A DNA stretch of 37,506 bases from Microcaldota archaeon (lineage in GTDB: Archaea; Micrarchaeota; Micrarchaeia; Micrarchaeales; Micrarchaeaceae): assembly GCA_021790455.1 (NCBI GenBank), contig JAJYDY010000005.1, forward strand, positions 1-37,506, read 5' to 3'. A program made the position numbers and the translations under genes. A model generated the notes under the pieces. It made no database searches and was not told the DNA's origin. It saw nothing but the letters and a program-made list of their open reading frames with translations. This document shows, in pieces, positions 1-8,451 of the stretch (the first letter of the stretch is position 1; every line of letters starts with the position of its first letter).

Positions 1-575
1 GTGTGAATCTGGTCGTTGAACTCATAAGCTATCGTCTCGTCGTTCATGTCCAGGGACTTTATTATCTCATCCCTGCTTCCGAACTTCTTGAATCCTGCCG
101 CAAAGTCGAGCACATATGCTTTTCCGTCGAATTCGTAGTAGGTAAAGACCTTCCTCAAACCCTCCTTCACGCAGACGAACACCTTTGCTGATGGGTTGCC
201 GAGGTCTATCAGCAGGCTTGCAAGCAGTATGTTCCTGTCCATCACGTCCCCGACGCCGAAGGTGAGCGTTTCCTCCGGGGACAGCCAGAACTGGAGGGGG
301 AGGGCTGCGTCTTCTATGCTGTTCTTTATGAAGTAGAACGCGCTGATGCTCGCCTCGTAGAAGTTTATCTTGTAGTTGTAGACGCCGAAGCCCTTCTTTA
401 TGTCGTCAGCTTTCTTCATCACCATCTCGTTCTTCGGAGTCACGAGAGCAGGGAGCTCCGCTACCGATATGTGCTCCATCTCTTCGATGTAGTCTTTGTA
501 CCTTGACACTATTGCGAGGTAGAGCTGGTTGAGTTTCATCTCCTTCTCCAAAGCCCTATCGGTAGCTTCTGACAC
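1..575 (-). CDS. Conserved protein of unknown function, cut by the window edge
   Basis: A minus-strand reading frame stays open from a GTG at 575 to the left edge, giving about 191 residues with the C-terminus missing. The GTG follows a purine-rich GGGGTGGA a few bases upstream, a plausible ribosome site. An internal ATG (MKLNQLYLAIVSRY) is the alternative start. The middle part (LPLQFWLSPEETLTFGVGD, then DRNILLASLLIDLGNPSAKV) loosely recalls transglutaminase-like folds, where a helix precedes the core strands, but the catalytic cysteine is not visible here. No signal peptide or membrane segment is seen. It is divergent from the methyltransferase gene at 686. I do not recognise the family with confidence. 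Confidence 0.6.
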   Translation of the reverse strand, partial: MSEATDRALEKEMKLNQLYLAIVSRYKDYIEEMEHISVAELPALVTPKNEMVMKKADDIKKGFGVYNYKINFYEASISAFYFIKNSIEDAALPLQFWLSPEETLTFGVGDVMDRNILLASLLIDLGNPSAKVFVCVKEGLRKVFTYYEFDGKAYVLDFAAGFKKFGSRDEIIKSLDMNDETIAYEFNDQIH

Positions 576-685
576 TGCTATCCACCCCGATATTATATTC
601 GATGCAAAGAGCCAAATATCTTGTCTTCCATGCTTTCTGGTCAGCATCAAGATAGAAAAAACCCTGATGGAGCTGGGCTCTTCAT

Positions 686-1432
686 ATGTCGGAAAAAGAA
701 ATAGCTGAAATGTACAATAAAATGGCCAGCCACTGGTACAAGCTTAGGATAAAAAAGAAGGTAATGAACGAGCTTCTTGATATGCCTGCAATGCTTTCGC
801 TTTTGACCAAAATAAAAGGCAAGAAGGTGCTCGATCTAGGATGCGGACCTGGAATTTATTCAAAGATACTGAAATCCCGCGGTGCGAAAGTGTGGGGAAT
901 AGACCTGTCAGAAAGAGAGATTGAAATAGCAAAAGTGCACGCAAATGGCGTCGATTTCAAAGTAGGGAATGCATATGACCTGCCATACAAATCGGGCTTC
1001 TTTGATATAGTTGTGAGTGCACTTGTCGTAGACCACTTCAAGACACCCAGGGTTGCATTCTCTGAAGTAAGGAGGGTGCTGAAAGACGGCGGCACGTTCC
1101 TCTTCTCGATATACAACCCAGTTGTGAATGCAAGCAGGCATATCAAGGGAAGGCCGAGGAACTATAGACGATTCGAAAATTATTTCGATGAAGGTGAGAG
1201 GCACTCTAGATGGTTCAGGAAGACCAGAAGCGAAGTAAACATGCCATATTACCACAGGACATATCAAACATGGATAGGGACCATAGTAAAGAGCGGTTTC
1301 ATGATAACCGATTATATCGACACCAAGTTGCCACCCACACGCCCGCATGGAGTGACAAAAAAGCAATATGATTCCTACAGATTCACGCTCAAAATGCCGC
1401 ACGTTGCAATCTTCAAGGTCAGCGCAATCTGA
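686..1432 (+). CDS. Class I SAM-dependent methyltransferase
   Basis: This 248-residue protein has the Rossmann-like methyltransferase fold. Motif I is VLDLGCGPGIYSKIL (about residues 48-62), the acidic end of strand 2 is VWGIDLSE, motif II is NAYDLPYKSGFFDIV, and the post-motif strand is VLKDGGTFLFSIYNP. These are the signatures of the Methyltransf_11/25 families. Substrate cannot be read from sequence; such enzymes act on small molecules, quinones, lipids or RNA. The C-terminal 90 residues are rich in Arg, Tyr and His and probably form the substrate lid. The ATG at 686 is the first in-frame start. The gene lies between a divergent unknown gene and polX and appears monocistronic. Confidence 0.85.
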   Translation: MSEKEIAEMYNKMASHWYKLRIKKKVMNELLDMPAMLSLLTKIKGKKVLDLGCGPGIYSKILKSRGAKVWGIDLSEREIEIAKVHANGVDFKVGNAYDLPYKSGFFDIVVSALVVDHFKTPRVAFSEVRRVLKDGGTFLFSIYNPVVNASRHIKGRPRNYRRFENYFDEGERHSRWFRKTRSEVNMPYYHRTYQTWIGTIVKSGFMITDYIDTKLPPTRPHGVTKKQYDSYRFTLKMPHVAIFKVSAI

Positions 1433-1469
1433 TTTTTAATAGTGCTATTCTATATATTCCTGATAGGGC

Positions 1470-3197
1470 ATGATAAACAGGACCATTGCTGATATTTTCA
1501 ACGAAATCGCAGCCATGCTCAGCCTCGACGAGAGGCCGACAGCGCGGTTTGAGGTGCGGGCCTACCAAAAGGCAGCCCTCACAATCGGGATGATGCAGGA
1601 GCCGATAGAGGACATCTACAGGAAGGGAGGAGTAAATGCGCTTATGGAGCTTCCAGGAGTCGGCAAATCAATCGCAGGGCATATAGAGGAGTATATCAAG
1701 ACAGGCAGGATCAAGAAGTACGACGAGCTCAAGAAGAAGTACCCTATAGACATGGCAGGCCTCACCTCGATATCAGGCATGGGCGCGAAACGGGCGATGG
1801 TGCTGTACAGGAAGCTCGGAATCAAGGACATCGACGACCTGAAGAGGGCGCTTGCGCGGCACGAGATAAGGGCTCTAGATGGATTCAGCGAAAAGAGCGA
1901 GGCGATAATCGCAAAGGGCCTCGCATTCAGGGAGACCAGCAAGGGGAGGATGCTCATATCCGATGCTCTGCCTGTCGGTGAGGGGATAGTGAAGGCGCTC
2001 ATGGACAGCGGGCTCGTCGAGAAGGTCATGATGGCGGGGTCAGCGCGGAGGATGAGGGACACTGTCGGCGACCTGGACATCCTTGCCATATCAAAGGAGG
2101 GCCAGAAGGTGATGGACTTCTTCACCAAGCTTCCGGAAGTCTCCGGGATTGTCGCGAAGGGGCCGACCAAATCCACGGTCAACCTTGACATCGGGATGTC
2201 ATGCGACCTTCGCGTGCTAGAGCCGCAGAGCTTCGGCGCAGCGGTGCAGTACTTCACAGGCAGCAGGGACCACAACATACAGACGCGGACAATCGCGGTG
2301 AAGAAGGGATACAAGCTCAACGAATATGGCCTTTTTGACAGAAAGAATAGGAACATAGGCGGCGCAGAGGAGGAGAGCATCTACGAGAAGCTTGGCATGC
2401 AGTGGATGCCGCCGGAGATGCGCGAGGCGCGCGGGGAGGTGGAGCTTGCGCTGCAGCACAGGATTCCAAGGCTTGTGGAACCGAAGGACATGAGAGGGGA
2501 CCTGCACAGCCACACGAAGGCGACAGACGGCGACAACACGCTCGAGGAGATGGCAGCCGCAGCCATGAAGCTCGGATACGAATACATCGCAAACACGGAA
2601 CACACGAAGAGCCTCTATGTAACCAAGGGGATGAACGACAGGCAGTTCGACGCGCACTTCAAGAAGATAGACAAGTACAACGATTCGCTGAATGGGAAGT
2701 TCAGGATCCTGAAGGGCGCCGAGATAGAGATCCTCAAGGACGGCTCCCTTGACCTTGCCCCTGCCACTCTCAAGAGGATGGACTGCCTGGTCGCATCCGT
2801 GCACTCAAACTTCAATATGCCTAAGAAGGAGATGACTGAGAGGGTGATCAAGGCCCTAGATTCGGGGTACGTGCACATACTCGGCCATCCAACCGGCCGC
2901 GTCATAGGCGTCAGGTCCGCCTATGATATAGACCTCGAGAAGGTCGCAGAAGCTGCTGGGAGGAACAGGGTCGCGCTGGAGGTGAACTGCCTGCAGAGGT
3001 TCGACCTGAATGACACCAACATACTGCTGACATCGAAGTACAAGGTCAACTACGCGGTCAACACGGACGCGCACCAGACGGGCCACTTCGCGTTCATGAG
3101 GTATGGCGTAGGCACGGCGAGGAGGGGCTGGCTTGCAAAGGAGCAGGTTATAAACACCCTTCCGCTGGAAAAACTTCTGAAAACGCTCCACAGATGA
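1470..3197 (+). CDS. polX: DNA polymerase X family protein with PHP domain
   Basis: A 575-residue repair polymerase of the bacterial/archaeal PolX type. An N-terminal helix-hairpin-helix region (residues 1-155; MELPGVGKSIAGHIEEY and ISGMGAKRA) binds DNA. The nucleotidyltransferase core follows, with AGSARR at 189-194, the metal-binding pair in VGDLDIL (D201, D203) and a third aspartate in SCDLRV (D246). From about residue 344 there is a PHP phosphoesterase domain: DLHSHT, NTEHT, GAEIEI, SVHSNF, GHPTGR and NTDAH are all present, so the 3'-5' exonuclease/phosphatase site looks intact. Length matches the family (about 570). The start MINRTIADIFNEIAAML matches the usual N-terminus. A likely role is gap filling in base excision repair. 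Confidence 0.95.
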   Translation: MINRTIADIFNEIAAMLSLDERPTARFEVRAYQKAALTIGMMQEPIEDIYRKGGVNALMELPGVGKSIAGHIEEYIKTGRIKKYDELKKKYPIDMAGLTSISGMGAKRAMVLYRKLGIKDIDDLKRALARHEIRALDGFSEKSEAIIAKGLAFRETSKGRMLISDALPVGEGIVKALMDSGLVEKVMMAGSARRMRDTVGDLDILAISKEGQKVMDFFTKLPEVSGIVAKGPTKSTVNLDIGMSCDLRVLEPQSFGAAVQYFTGSRDHNIQTRTIAVKKGYKLNEYGLFDRKNRNIGGAEEESIYEKLGMQWMPPEMREARGEVELALQHRIPRLVEPKDMRGDLHSHTKATDGDNTLEEMAAAAMKLGYEYIANTEHTKSLYVTKGMNDRQFDAHFKKIDKYNDSLNGKFRILKGAEIEILKDGSLDLAPATLKRMDCLVASVHSNFNMPKKEMTERVIKALDSGYVHILGHPTGRVIGVRSAYDIDLEKVAEAAGRNRVALEVNCLQRFDLNDTNILLTSKYKVNYAVNTDAHQTGHFAFMRYGVGTARRGWLAKEQVINTLPLEKLLKTLHR

Positions 3198-3199
3198 AA

Positions 3200-3209
3200 G
3201 TTTAAATAC
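3200..3209 (+). promoter_or_regulatory. TATA box for secY
   Basis: GTTTAAATAC lies directly after the polX stop codon. An archaeal start site about 25 bases on would fall near 3230, giving a leader of roughly 28 bases before the secY ATG at 3258. Confidence 0.45.
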
Positions 3210-3257
3210 CCTCACTCTAAATAAAAAACGACAAATTAGCACAAAGTACGTGTTCTA

Positions 3258-4703
3258 ATGGTATCCCTTGCTTTCATGGACAAGATAGCGCGCTTCATCC
3301 CTACGATTAGGGGTCCTGCCAACCCGCTCTCACTTCGAGAGAAGATGGTCTGGACCGCCGGCGTGCTTGTCATCTATTTCCTGCTGTACAGCACAGTGGC
3401 ATACGGGGTCAACCAGCAGACCCTTTCGCAGCCCTTCCTCCAGCTGATCAGCATAGTGTTCGCAGGAAAGATAGGAAGCCTTATCACAGTCGGTATAGGA
3501 CCAATCGTGCTCTCCAGCATAGTGCTCCAGCTGCTTTCCGGTTCTGGACTGTTCAAGCTCGACATGAACGACCCGGTGCAGAAGGCAAGATTCCAGACAC
3601 TGCAGAAGTCTGCTGCGATAGCGATAGCGGTGATAGAATCTGTCATCTATGTTGCAACTGGCTTCGTCCCGATATCCGGGCCTGCCTCCTTCGGCATAGT
3701 TGCGCTGCAGCTTGCCGTCGGCGCAATAATGATCATATTCCTCGACGAGATAATGACGAAGTGGGGGATAATGTCGGGAATCAACATATTCATAGCGGCT
3801 GGAGTCTCATACTCAATCGTTGCGGGAACCTTCTCCATACTCCTTCCAGGTGCCGCAGCGGCGCTGAAGAACGGAGGGGCGTCTGCGCTCTCCAGCGCAG
3901 TCCTGGCGTTCGGGCCTCTCTTCTTTGCGATAATAATATTCCTGATCAGCATCTACGCTTACGAGACGAAGGTGGAGCTGCCTCTGGCATTCGAGCAGCT
4001 CAGGGGAGTCGGAGGCCGCCTCCCAATACCTTTCCTCTATGTCAGCGTGCTGCCAGTCATACTGGCCTCGTCCCTGGAACTCTCCCTTACTGTCTGGTTC
4101 CGGTTCCTTGCCGGAATGTCTGGAAATATTATCAAGTTCTTCGCCCTCTACGTTCCCAGCAGCGCAGGCCCGCAGCTAACCGGAGGTCTGCTCTATCTGA
4201 TCTCGCCGGTCTTCCCGTCTCCCTATCCGTCGCCTTATGGAATAGGCGGCTACGGCGCATACTTCAACTATCTTGCCACGTCCTCATCGCAGCTCTACCT
4301 CCCATGGGGCGGCATGATAATGGTGCCGGAGTTTGTACACATCATATTATACACCCTTGTCCTCGTCGGCCTCTGCGTGATATTCGGGAAGTTCTGGGTA
4401 GGCATGACCGGCCAGAGCCCGAAGGAGATGTCAGAGCAGCTTGGTGACATGGGCTGGCAGATACCAGGATTCAGGAGAGATCCCCGCATAATAGAGAGCG
4501 TGCTGAACAAGTACATCCCCACTGTTACGGTGCTGGGAAGCATATTCGTCGGCCTCCTTGCCGCTCTCGCTACCCTCACAGGGGCGATAGGGACAGGAAT
4601 GGGAATACTGCTTACCGTGGGAATAATCTACATGGTGTACCAGCAGCTGCAGCAGGAGCGCCTCTTCGAGACGTATCCGCTTCTGGACAAGATCATGAAG
4701 TAG
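3258..4703 (+). CDS. secY: Protein translocase subunit SecY (main copy)
   Basis: A 481-residue polytopic membrane protein, the pore of the Sec translocon, working with SecE and Sec61-beta. The archaeal pattern is clear: the amphipathic N-terminus (IARFIPTIRGPANPLSLREK), the first membrane helix, a plug region, the conserved GIGPIVLSSIVLQLLSGSG segment of helix 2, then RFQTLQKS and GINIFIAAGVSY. The cytosolic loop YETKVELPLAFEQLRGVGGR and the TGQSPKEMSEQL loop contact ribosome and nascent chain. About ten hydrophobic segments are visible. Met-7 (MDKIARF) is an alternative start. It is transcribed alone here, not in a ribosomal protein operon. A shorter, more divergent paralogue sits at 22313-23533. 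Confidence 0.95.
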   Translation: MVSLAFMDKIARFIPTIRGPANPLSLREKMVWTAGVLVIYFLLYSTVAYGVNQQTLSQPFLQLISIVFAGKIGSLITVGIGPIVLSSIVLQLLSGSGLFKLDMNDPVQKARFQTLQKSAAIAIAVIESVIYVATGFVPISGPASFGIVALQLAVGAIMIIFLDEIMTKWGIMSGINIFIAAGVSYSIVAGTFSILLPGAAAALKNGGASALSSAVLAFGPLFFAIIIFLISIYAYETKVELPLAFEQLRGVGGRLPIPFLYVSVLPVILASSLELSLTVWFRFLAGMSGNIIKFFALYVPSSAGPQLTGGLLYLISPVFPSPYPSPYGIGGYGAYFNYLATSSSQLYLPWGGMIMVPEFVHIILYTLVLVGLCVIFGKFWVGMTGQSPKEMSEQLGDMGWQIPGFRRDPRIIESVLNKYIPTVTVLGSIFVGLLAALATLTGAIGTGMGILLTVGIIYMVYQQLQQERLFETYPLLDKIMK

Positions 4704-4729
4704 CGTGAGCCCTTGCCAACTGCGCTCTC

Positions 4730-4739
4730 TTTATAAATC
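4730..4739 (+). promoter_or_regulatory. TATA box for the pilin-like gene
   Basis: TTTATAAATC lies about 30 bases before the ATG at 4767, predicting a leader of roughly eight bases. Confidence 0.55.
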
Positions 4740-4766
4740 TTCCATCCTCAAGTAATTCTAGATTCG

Positions 4767-5942
4767 ATGCGCTCGGATAAGCTCAGGCAACAGTCTGCGA
4801 TTGAATACCTGATGACATACGGATGGGCAATCCTCGTCATACTGGTTGTGCTCGCGATACTGTTCCTGATGAACATATTCAATTCCGGGACATTTACTCC
4901 TGCGGGCTGCCAGCAACAGCCTGGATTCCTCTGCAGCAACCCGCTGCTAAACGCATCGGGCTACCTGAGCGTGAGCGTCGGCAGGAACGCCGCAGCGATA
5001 AACGCCACAGGCGTCGCATGCACGCTCAACAGCACTGCGCCAGCATCCTTCAGCACAATACCGACGACGCAAATGCTCAATGGATTTACATACCAGCTGC
5101 TATTCCAATGCCGGATCCCCCAAAGCGCGATCGGCAGCTGCTTCAGCGGCGCGATATGGGTGGAGTACACTGAGCAAGGGCAGACGGGGCTTGTAAGCGA
5201 GATTGGGAGGGTAGACGCATGCGTCAAGACGAACGGAGCAGTTGCTGTAGGAAATTCCACTCCGTGCAATTCTATTCCTCTGAAACTTGATGGATCAGCA
5301 AGCAACACCTGGTCTGGCACTGCGGCAGGAACTGCCACACTGTCTACCACGCAGGCTAACGACATAATTGTCGTAATGGTAGGATCAGAAAACCCCTCAG
5401 CGATAGAGAAGGTTTCGTCAATTTCATCTCCGAAAATACCTGGCGGTGAATGGCACGAAAGATCAAACTTATCGGAGCTTACAGCATCTTATACGGATAT
5501 GGAGGTCTGGTGGGCTTATTCCTCAAATCAATTATCAAGCGAACCAATAACAGCAACACTGGCCGGCTCCCCGGACGATGCAACTATAATCGCATTTGGC
5601 ATAAGTGGAGCAGATACAGCAGCTCCATGGGATACAAACGCCGCTCTGCCTGCTAAAGCTACTGGTAGCAATGCGACTCCATCAGTTAAAATATCCACTA
5701 CAGCACAGAACGCGCTTATACTCGGATTTGCTTCTACGGCCAGCAACCCTGTCATAACACCGGGAGGCGGATTCAGCCAAATACAGAATATAGTAGCAGC
5801 AGGCGGGGCAATGTTTGATTCAGGGCTGGCAGAGTACACTGTAGCCTCTTCGCCGCAGACCGGAAGAGCTGTAAATGCCACTTTGGGCGTGCATGAACTA
5901 TGGCTCCTCTCAGGAGATGCCATAAAGCAATCGTGCTCTTAA
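4767..5942 (+). CDS. Class III signal peptide (type IV pilin-like) surface protein
   Basis: A 391-residue exported protein. Residues 8-16 (QQSAIEYLM) followed by a continuous hydrophobic helix ending near residue 36 form the archaeal class III signal peptide, cleaved by a FlaK/PibD-type prepilin peptidase before the QSAIEY motif. The first ~150 residues after the helix contain four or more cysteines and look like a small disulfide-stabilised pilin head. The remainder (about 170-391) is Ser/Thr/Ala-rich, beta-prone, and probably a separate adhesin-like beta domain; its boundary follows a CNSIPLKLDG stretch. The protein likely sits on the cell surface or in a pilus-like fibre. Function beyond this is not visible. 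Confidence 0.8.
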   Translation: MRSDKLRQQSAIEYLMTYGWAILVILVVLAILFLMNIFNSGTFTPAGCQQQPGFLCSNPLLNASGYLSVSVGRNAAAINATGVACTLNSTAPASFSTIPTTQMLNGFTYQLLFQCRIPQSAIGSCFSGAIWVEYTEQGQTGLVSEIGRVDACVKTNGAVAVGNSTPCNSIPLKLDGSASNTWSGTAAGTATLSTTQANDIIVVMVGSENPSAIEKVSSISSPKIPGGEWHERSNLSELTASYTDMEVWWAYSSNQLSSEPITATLAGSPDDATIIAFGISGADTAAPWDTNAALPAKATGSNATPSVKISTTAQNALILGFASTASNPVITPGGGFSQIQNIVAAGGAMFDSGLAEYTVASSPQTGRAVNATLGVHELWLLSGDAIKQSCS

Positions 5943-5993
5943 GCTGCGCTGCTCTAATGTTCTTACACAGCAACAGCGGCAAATAGGGGTTCC

Positions 5994-6476
5994 ATGCCTC
6001 CAATAACAAAGATAAACGCAAGGGAAAACCAGCTTGCAGAGAAGGTCGAGAACCTCCTCTTGGTCAACTGCGACAAGCGCATCATTGTAGTCGGCACCAC
6101 GTGCACCGGGAAGAGCCATCTTCTCCGGGAACTTAAGATGAGGGGCCTGCGCGTTCATGACATGGACGAACTCGTGTTCCCGCTGCTCACGAGCGAGGAA
6201 GATGCATCGGTATCAGAAGGCCCCTGGACTCCAGAAATCGGAAGGACAATGGAAAAGCTTGCAAAGAAATATGTCAACGTGAAGCCAAGCGAACCTGTTT
6301 TTGGCACGATAGTCTTCGACTGCGACCTGATACTGTATCTGCATATAAACGATGAGCTGTTAAGGAGAAGGGCATCGCTCCGCAAAGGCTCTTACGAGGA
6401 TGCGAAGAACATGCAGGCACAGATAGAGGAGAACATAGTGAGGTCAGGCATACCCGTGATAGAGATAATGGTGTGA
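5994..6476 (+). CDS. Small P-loop NTPase/kinase-like protein
   Basis: A 160-residue protein with a Walker A motif GTTCTGKSH (about residues 36-44) after a strand RIIVVG. A later strand IVFDCDLILYLHI resembles the Walker B-adjacent strands of nucleotide or shikimate kinase-like folds, and an arginine-rich lid (DELLRRRASLRKGSYED) follows, again typical of kinases. No diagnostic substrate site is recognised. It starts at ATG 5994, about 50 bases after the pilin-like gene, and may share its transcript. Possible roles are nucleoside or tRNA-modification kinase chemistry, but this is only a fold-level call. Confidence 0.65.
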   Translation: MPPITKINARENQLAEKVENLLLVNCDKRIIVVGTTCTGKSHLLRELKMRGLRVHDMDELVFPLLTSEEDASVSEGPWTPEIGRTMEKLAKKYVNVKPSEPVFGTIVFDCDLILYLHINDELLRRRASLRKGSYEDAKNMQAQIEENIVRSGIPVIEIMV

Positions 6477-6478
6477 TC

Positions 6479-6556
6479 TCATTCCAGCAGTTCAATGGCT
6501 TTCCTGCATATTTTCAGATTGGTGAAACCTGTTGAAGTGAGCAGCAGCTTTACCAC
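6479..6556 (-). pseudogene. Remnant of a peptidase E-like (S51) N-terminus
   Basis: A short minus-strand frame from GTG 6556 to TGA 6479 encodes 25 residues. Its beginning, VKLLLTSTGFTN, closely resembles the first strand and loop of peptidase E and related glutamine-amidotransferase-fold proteins (typically KLLLTSSGFTN), followed by a helix KICRKAIELLE. The family is about 200 residues, so only the first tenth remains and no nucleophile is present. It lies downstream of eL41 on the same strand. The resemblance is from memory of the family, so this is a tentative call. Confidence 0.4.
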
Positions 6557-6596
6557 ACCTACACCTTAAAGATTAGACTAAGCGGAGTAGATTGGC

Positions 6597-6671
6597 TTAC
6601 AGCTCTCCGACTCTCCTCTTCTGCGCTCTCTTGAGGCGCTTTCGCCTTTTCTTCTTCCACTTCCAGCGCAT
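6597..6671 (-). CDS. rpl41e: 50S ribosomal protein eL41
   Basis: A 24-residue frame with an extremely basic sequence, [18 protein letters not shown] then RRVGEL. Archaeal and eukaryotic eL41 are single helices of about 25-37 residues that begin with Met-Arg and are mostly Lys/Arg with Trp near the N-terminus; they bridge ribosomal subunits. The ATG at 6671 is chosen because a TATA-like TTATATTT lies at 6709-6716 on this strand, predicting transcription from about 6687 and a 16-base leader that contains GAAAGGAAGG. An upstream in-frame TTG at 6710 would fall inside that TATA box. Such short genes are usually missed by gene finders. Confidence 0.65.
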   Translation of the reverse strand: MRWKWKKKRRKRLKRAQKRRVGEL

Positions 6672-6708
6672 CCTTCCTTTCTTCTTCCATTTCCTAGGTA
6701 TGCTTCCC

Positions 6709-6716
6709 AAATATAA
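6709..6716 (-). promoter_or_regulatory. TATA box for eL41
   Basis: On the minus strand this reads TTATATTT. It is placed about 25 bases before a predicted start near 6687, just ahead of the eL41 ATG. Confidence 0.4.
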
Positions 6717-6750
6717 CACCGTAAAATTACGAATAACTATCTATCAGATA

Positions 6751-6760
6751 CAAATAAATA
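6751..6760 (+). promoter_or_regulatory. TATA box for the membrane-anchored surface protein
   Basis: CAAATAAATA predicts transcription from about 6781. That would leave a TTG start at 6780 without a leader and gives the ATG at 6804 a leader of about 23 bases. Confidence 0.4.
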
Positions 6761-6803
6761 CCTAAGTGAGTGAATCTAATTGAACCCATGGTCTGTGGTA
6801 ATT

Positions 6804-7910
6804 ATGGCGGGAGTAAGCAAGGGACTCATTACATATGTAGTAATGGTCGTCATCGTGATAATAGTATGGTACCTCAGCACCGGCTTCAGGCTGCCAGGCG
6901 GGCAATCATCCACGACGACAACGACAATATCCGGACCTTCCACCTCCTCTGTATCCACCACAACCATAATGTACATTTATCCATGCTCAAACTTCGATGA
7001 GCTCACGCAGGCTAACAACACCACAGTCACGGATGAGTGCAATGCCTCCTCTGGGTATCTCGGCCTATGGGTCGCGAGCGGGAACTTCCAGTATGAGAAG
7101 GTCCTGATAAAGGGACTTTCAGACAATAGGACCTACATAAACCAGACAGCGAACTATTCCTGCACGACATTCTACGCGAACTTCTCCGTCTCGAACCAGA
7201 TATATTCGGTTTCGCTCACGACAGGGCCTCTGGCGAGCAATGTCCTTACCTCTTGCACGCTTGCACGTGCAAAGCTCAACACAACCCTCTTCCCTCCTCC
7301 AACGATCTACAATAACGTGTACAACGGCAACTTCATGGACGGGGAGTATACGGGCTGGTCGCTATACGGAAAGGGATTCGGCACCGCTCCCATCAACATA
7401 ACGAAGGCAAACGAGAACACCACATCGCAATGCTACGTCGGCCAGCCGTGGACCGGATACATAGGCTCCTACATAGCAACAACCTACAACTGCGGCCTGA
7501 GCAATGCGCCGGGGAACATCACCTCCAGCCTGTTCTACGCAAACCAGCCGTTCCTGAACTTCAAGATAATAAGCCCGCAGGACAACTTCCTATATGTGGA
7601 GATACTTTACAACAACACTCCGTACATAATCGCGCACTACAACACATACAACATCTCAAGCGGGAGCACATGCAATGTCATCAGCCCATCGCCCAATTCA
7701 ACAGGCAGCAATTCATCCGCCTGTGCCTCGACGACCTTCAGGAACGCAAGCATACCCCTGGTCACCGTAATCGACAAGCCGATACAGGTAAGAGTGGTTG
7801 CAGACACGCTGAATAGGCAGACATACATTGCGGCGGGAGACTTTGCTCTCGGCGCAAAGCCGAAGCAGGACCAGGGAATACTCTATGGTCCTTACAACTT
7901 CACCCACTAG
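6804..7910 (+). CDS. Membrane-anchored extracellular protein with Thr-rich stalk
   Basis: About 368 residues from the ATG at 6804; a TTG at 6780 would add eight residues. A single strongly hydrophobic N-terminal segment (GLITYVVMVVIVIIVWYL) is followed by a linker dominated by Thr and Ser (STTTTTISGPSTSS), then a large ectodomain with many N-glycosylation sequons (NxS/T) and at least eight cysteines. The last third includes beta-rich stretches with a YNGNFMDGEYTGWSLYG segment reminiscent of carbohydrate-binding jelly-roll openings, which is a weak resemblance. The architecture is that of a signal-anchored surface protein. The exact function is unknown. Confidence 0.7.
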   Translation: MAGVSKGLITYVVMVVIVIIVWYLSTGFRLPGGQSSTTTTTISGPSTSSVSTTTIMYIYPCSNFDELTQANNTTVTDECNASSGYLGLWVASGNFQYEKVLIKGLSDNRTYINQTANYSCTTFYANFSVSNQIYSVSLTTGPLASNVLTSCTLARAKLNTTLFPPPTIYNNVYNGNFMDGEYTGWSLYGKGFGTAPINITKANENTTSQCYVGQPWTGYIGSYIATTYNCGLSNAPGNITSSLFYANQPFLNFKIISPQDNFLYVEILYNNTPYIIAHYNTYNISSGSTCNVISPSPNSTGSNSSACASTTFRNASIPLVTVIDKPIQVRVVADTLNRQTYIAAGDFALGAKPKQDQGILYGPYNFTH

Positions 7911-7930
7911 GACTAAGCAGAACAAAACAA

Positions 7931-8440
7931 TTATTTCTTTTCCTCTGTTTTCTTCTTCTCAAGAAGCTTCTTGCCTAGCTCAGCCCTGTTCTCCAGCTGC
8001 CTCTTTATCTCAATCAGCTCGTCCGGCTTGAGCACCTTCTCGAGCATGAACTGCGAGTAGCCTATTGAGAGCGCAGACATGTCCATGAGCATCGACTGCA
8101 GCTCTCCTGTCTTGAAGTGCATCTCCTTCTCCGGCTTAAGTATCTCTATCCCTGCCGGAGCGTACCTGAAGGCTATGCTGAGCAATGGCATGAATTTATC
8201 GAAGAGGACGGTTATCATGGCGCTTGTTATGAAGACGCCCTCCTTCTCGAGCGGCTCCTCCACGCTGCCGTATACATAGACGACGCCAGGCTCCTTCATC
8301 AGCCTCTCGTTTATCAGGTCCACGAGAAGGGGCTGCAGCTTTTCCTTTTCCTTGTGCTGCATGTCGAAATAGAACTTGACAAGCAGTCCTCCAGCGCGTA
8401 TCTTCTCCTCTGTCACTTTTTCAACATCGTTCTTTGCCAT
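7931..8440 (-). CDS. Conserved protein of unknown function, hisS operon
   Basis: A 169-residue soluble protein that begins MAKNDVEKVTEEKIRAGG and ends in a charged Lys/Glu helix (KKLLEKKKTEEKK). It has no signal peptide. The middle alternates strands and helices (VVYVYGSVEEPLEKEGVF, then helical segments with FDKFMPLLSIAF). A strong ribosome site, GGAGGT, lies eight bases before the ATG, in the short gap after hisS, so the two are translated from one mRNA. I do not recognise a named family. The operon position suggests a housekeeping role but does not define it. Confidence 0.7.
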   Translation of the reverse strand: MAKNDVEKVTEEKIRAGGLLVKFYFDMQHKEKEKLQPLLVDLINERLMKEPGVVYVYGSVEEPLEKEGVFITSAMITVLFDKFMPLLSIAFRYAPAGIEILKPEKEMHFKTGELQSMLMDMSALSIGYSQFMLEKVLKPDELIEIKRQLENRAELGKKLLEKKKTEEKK

Positions 8441-8451
8441 CTTCTTACCTC

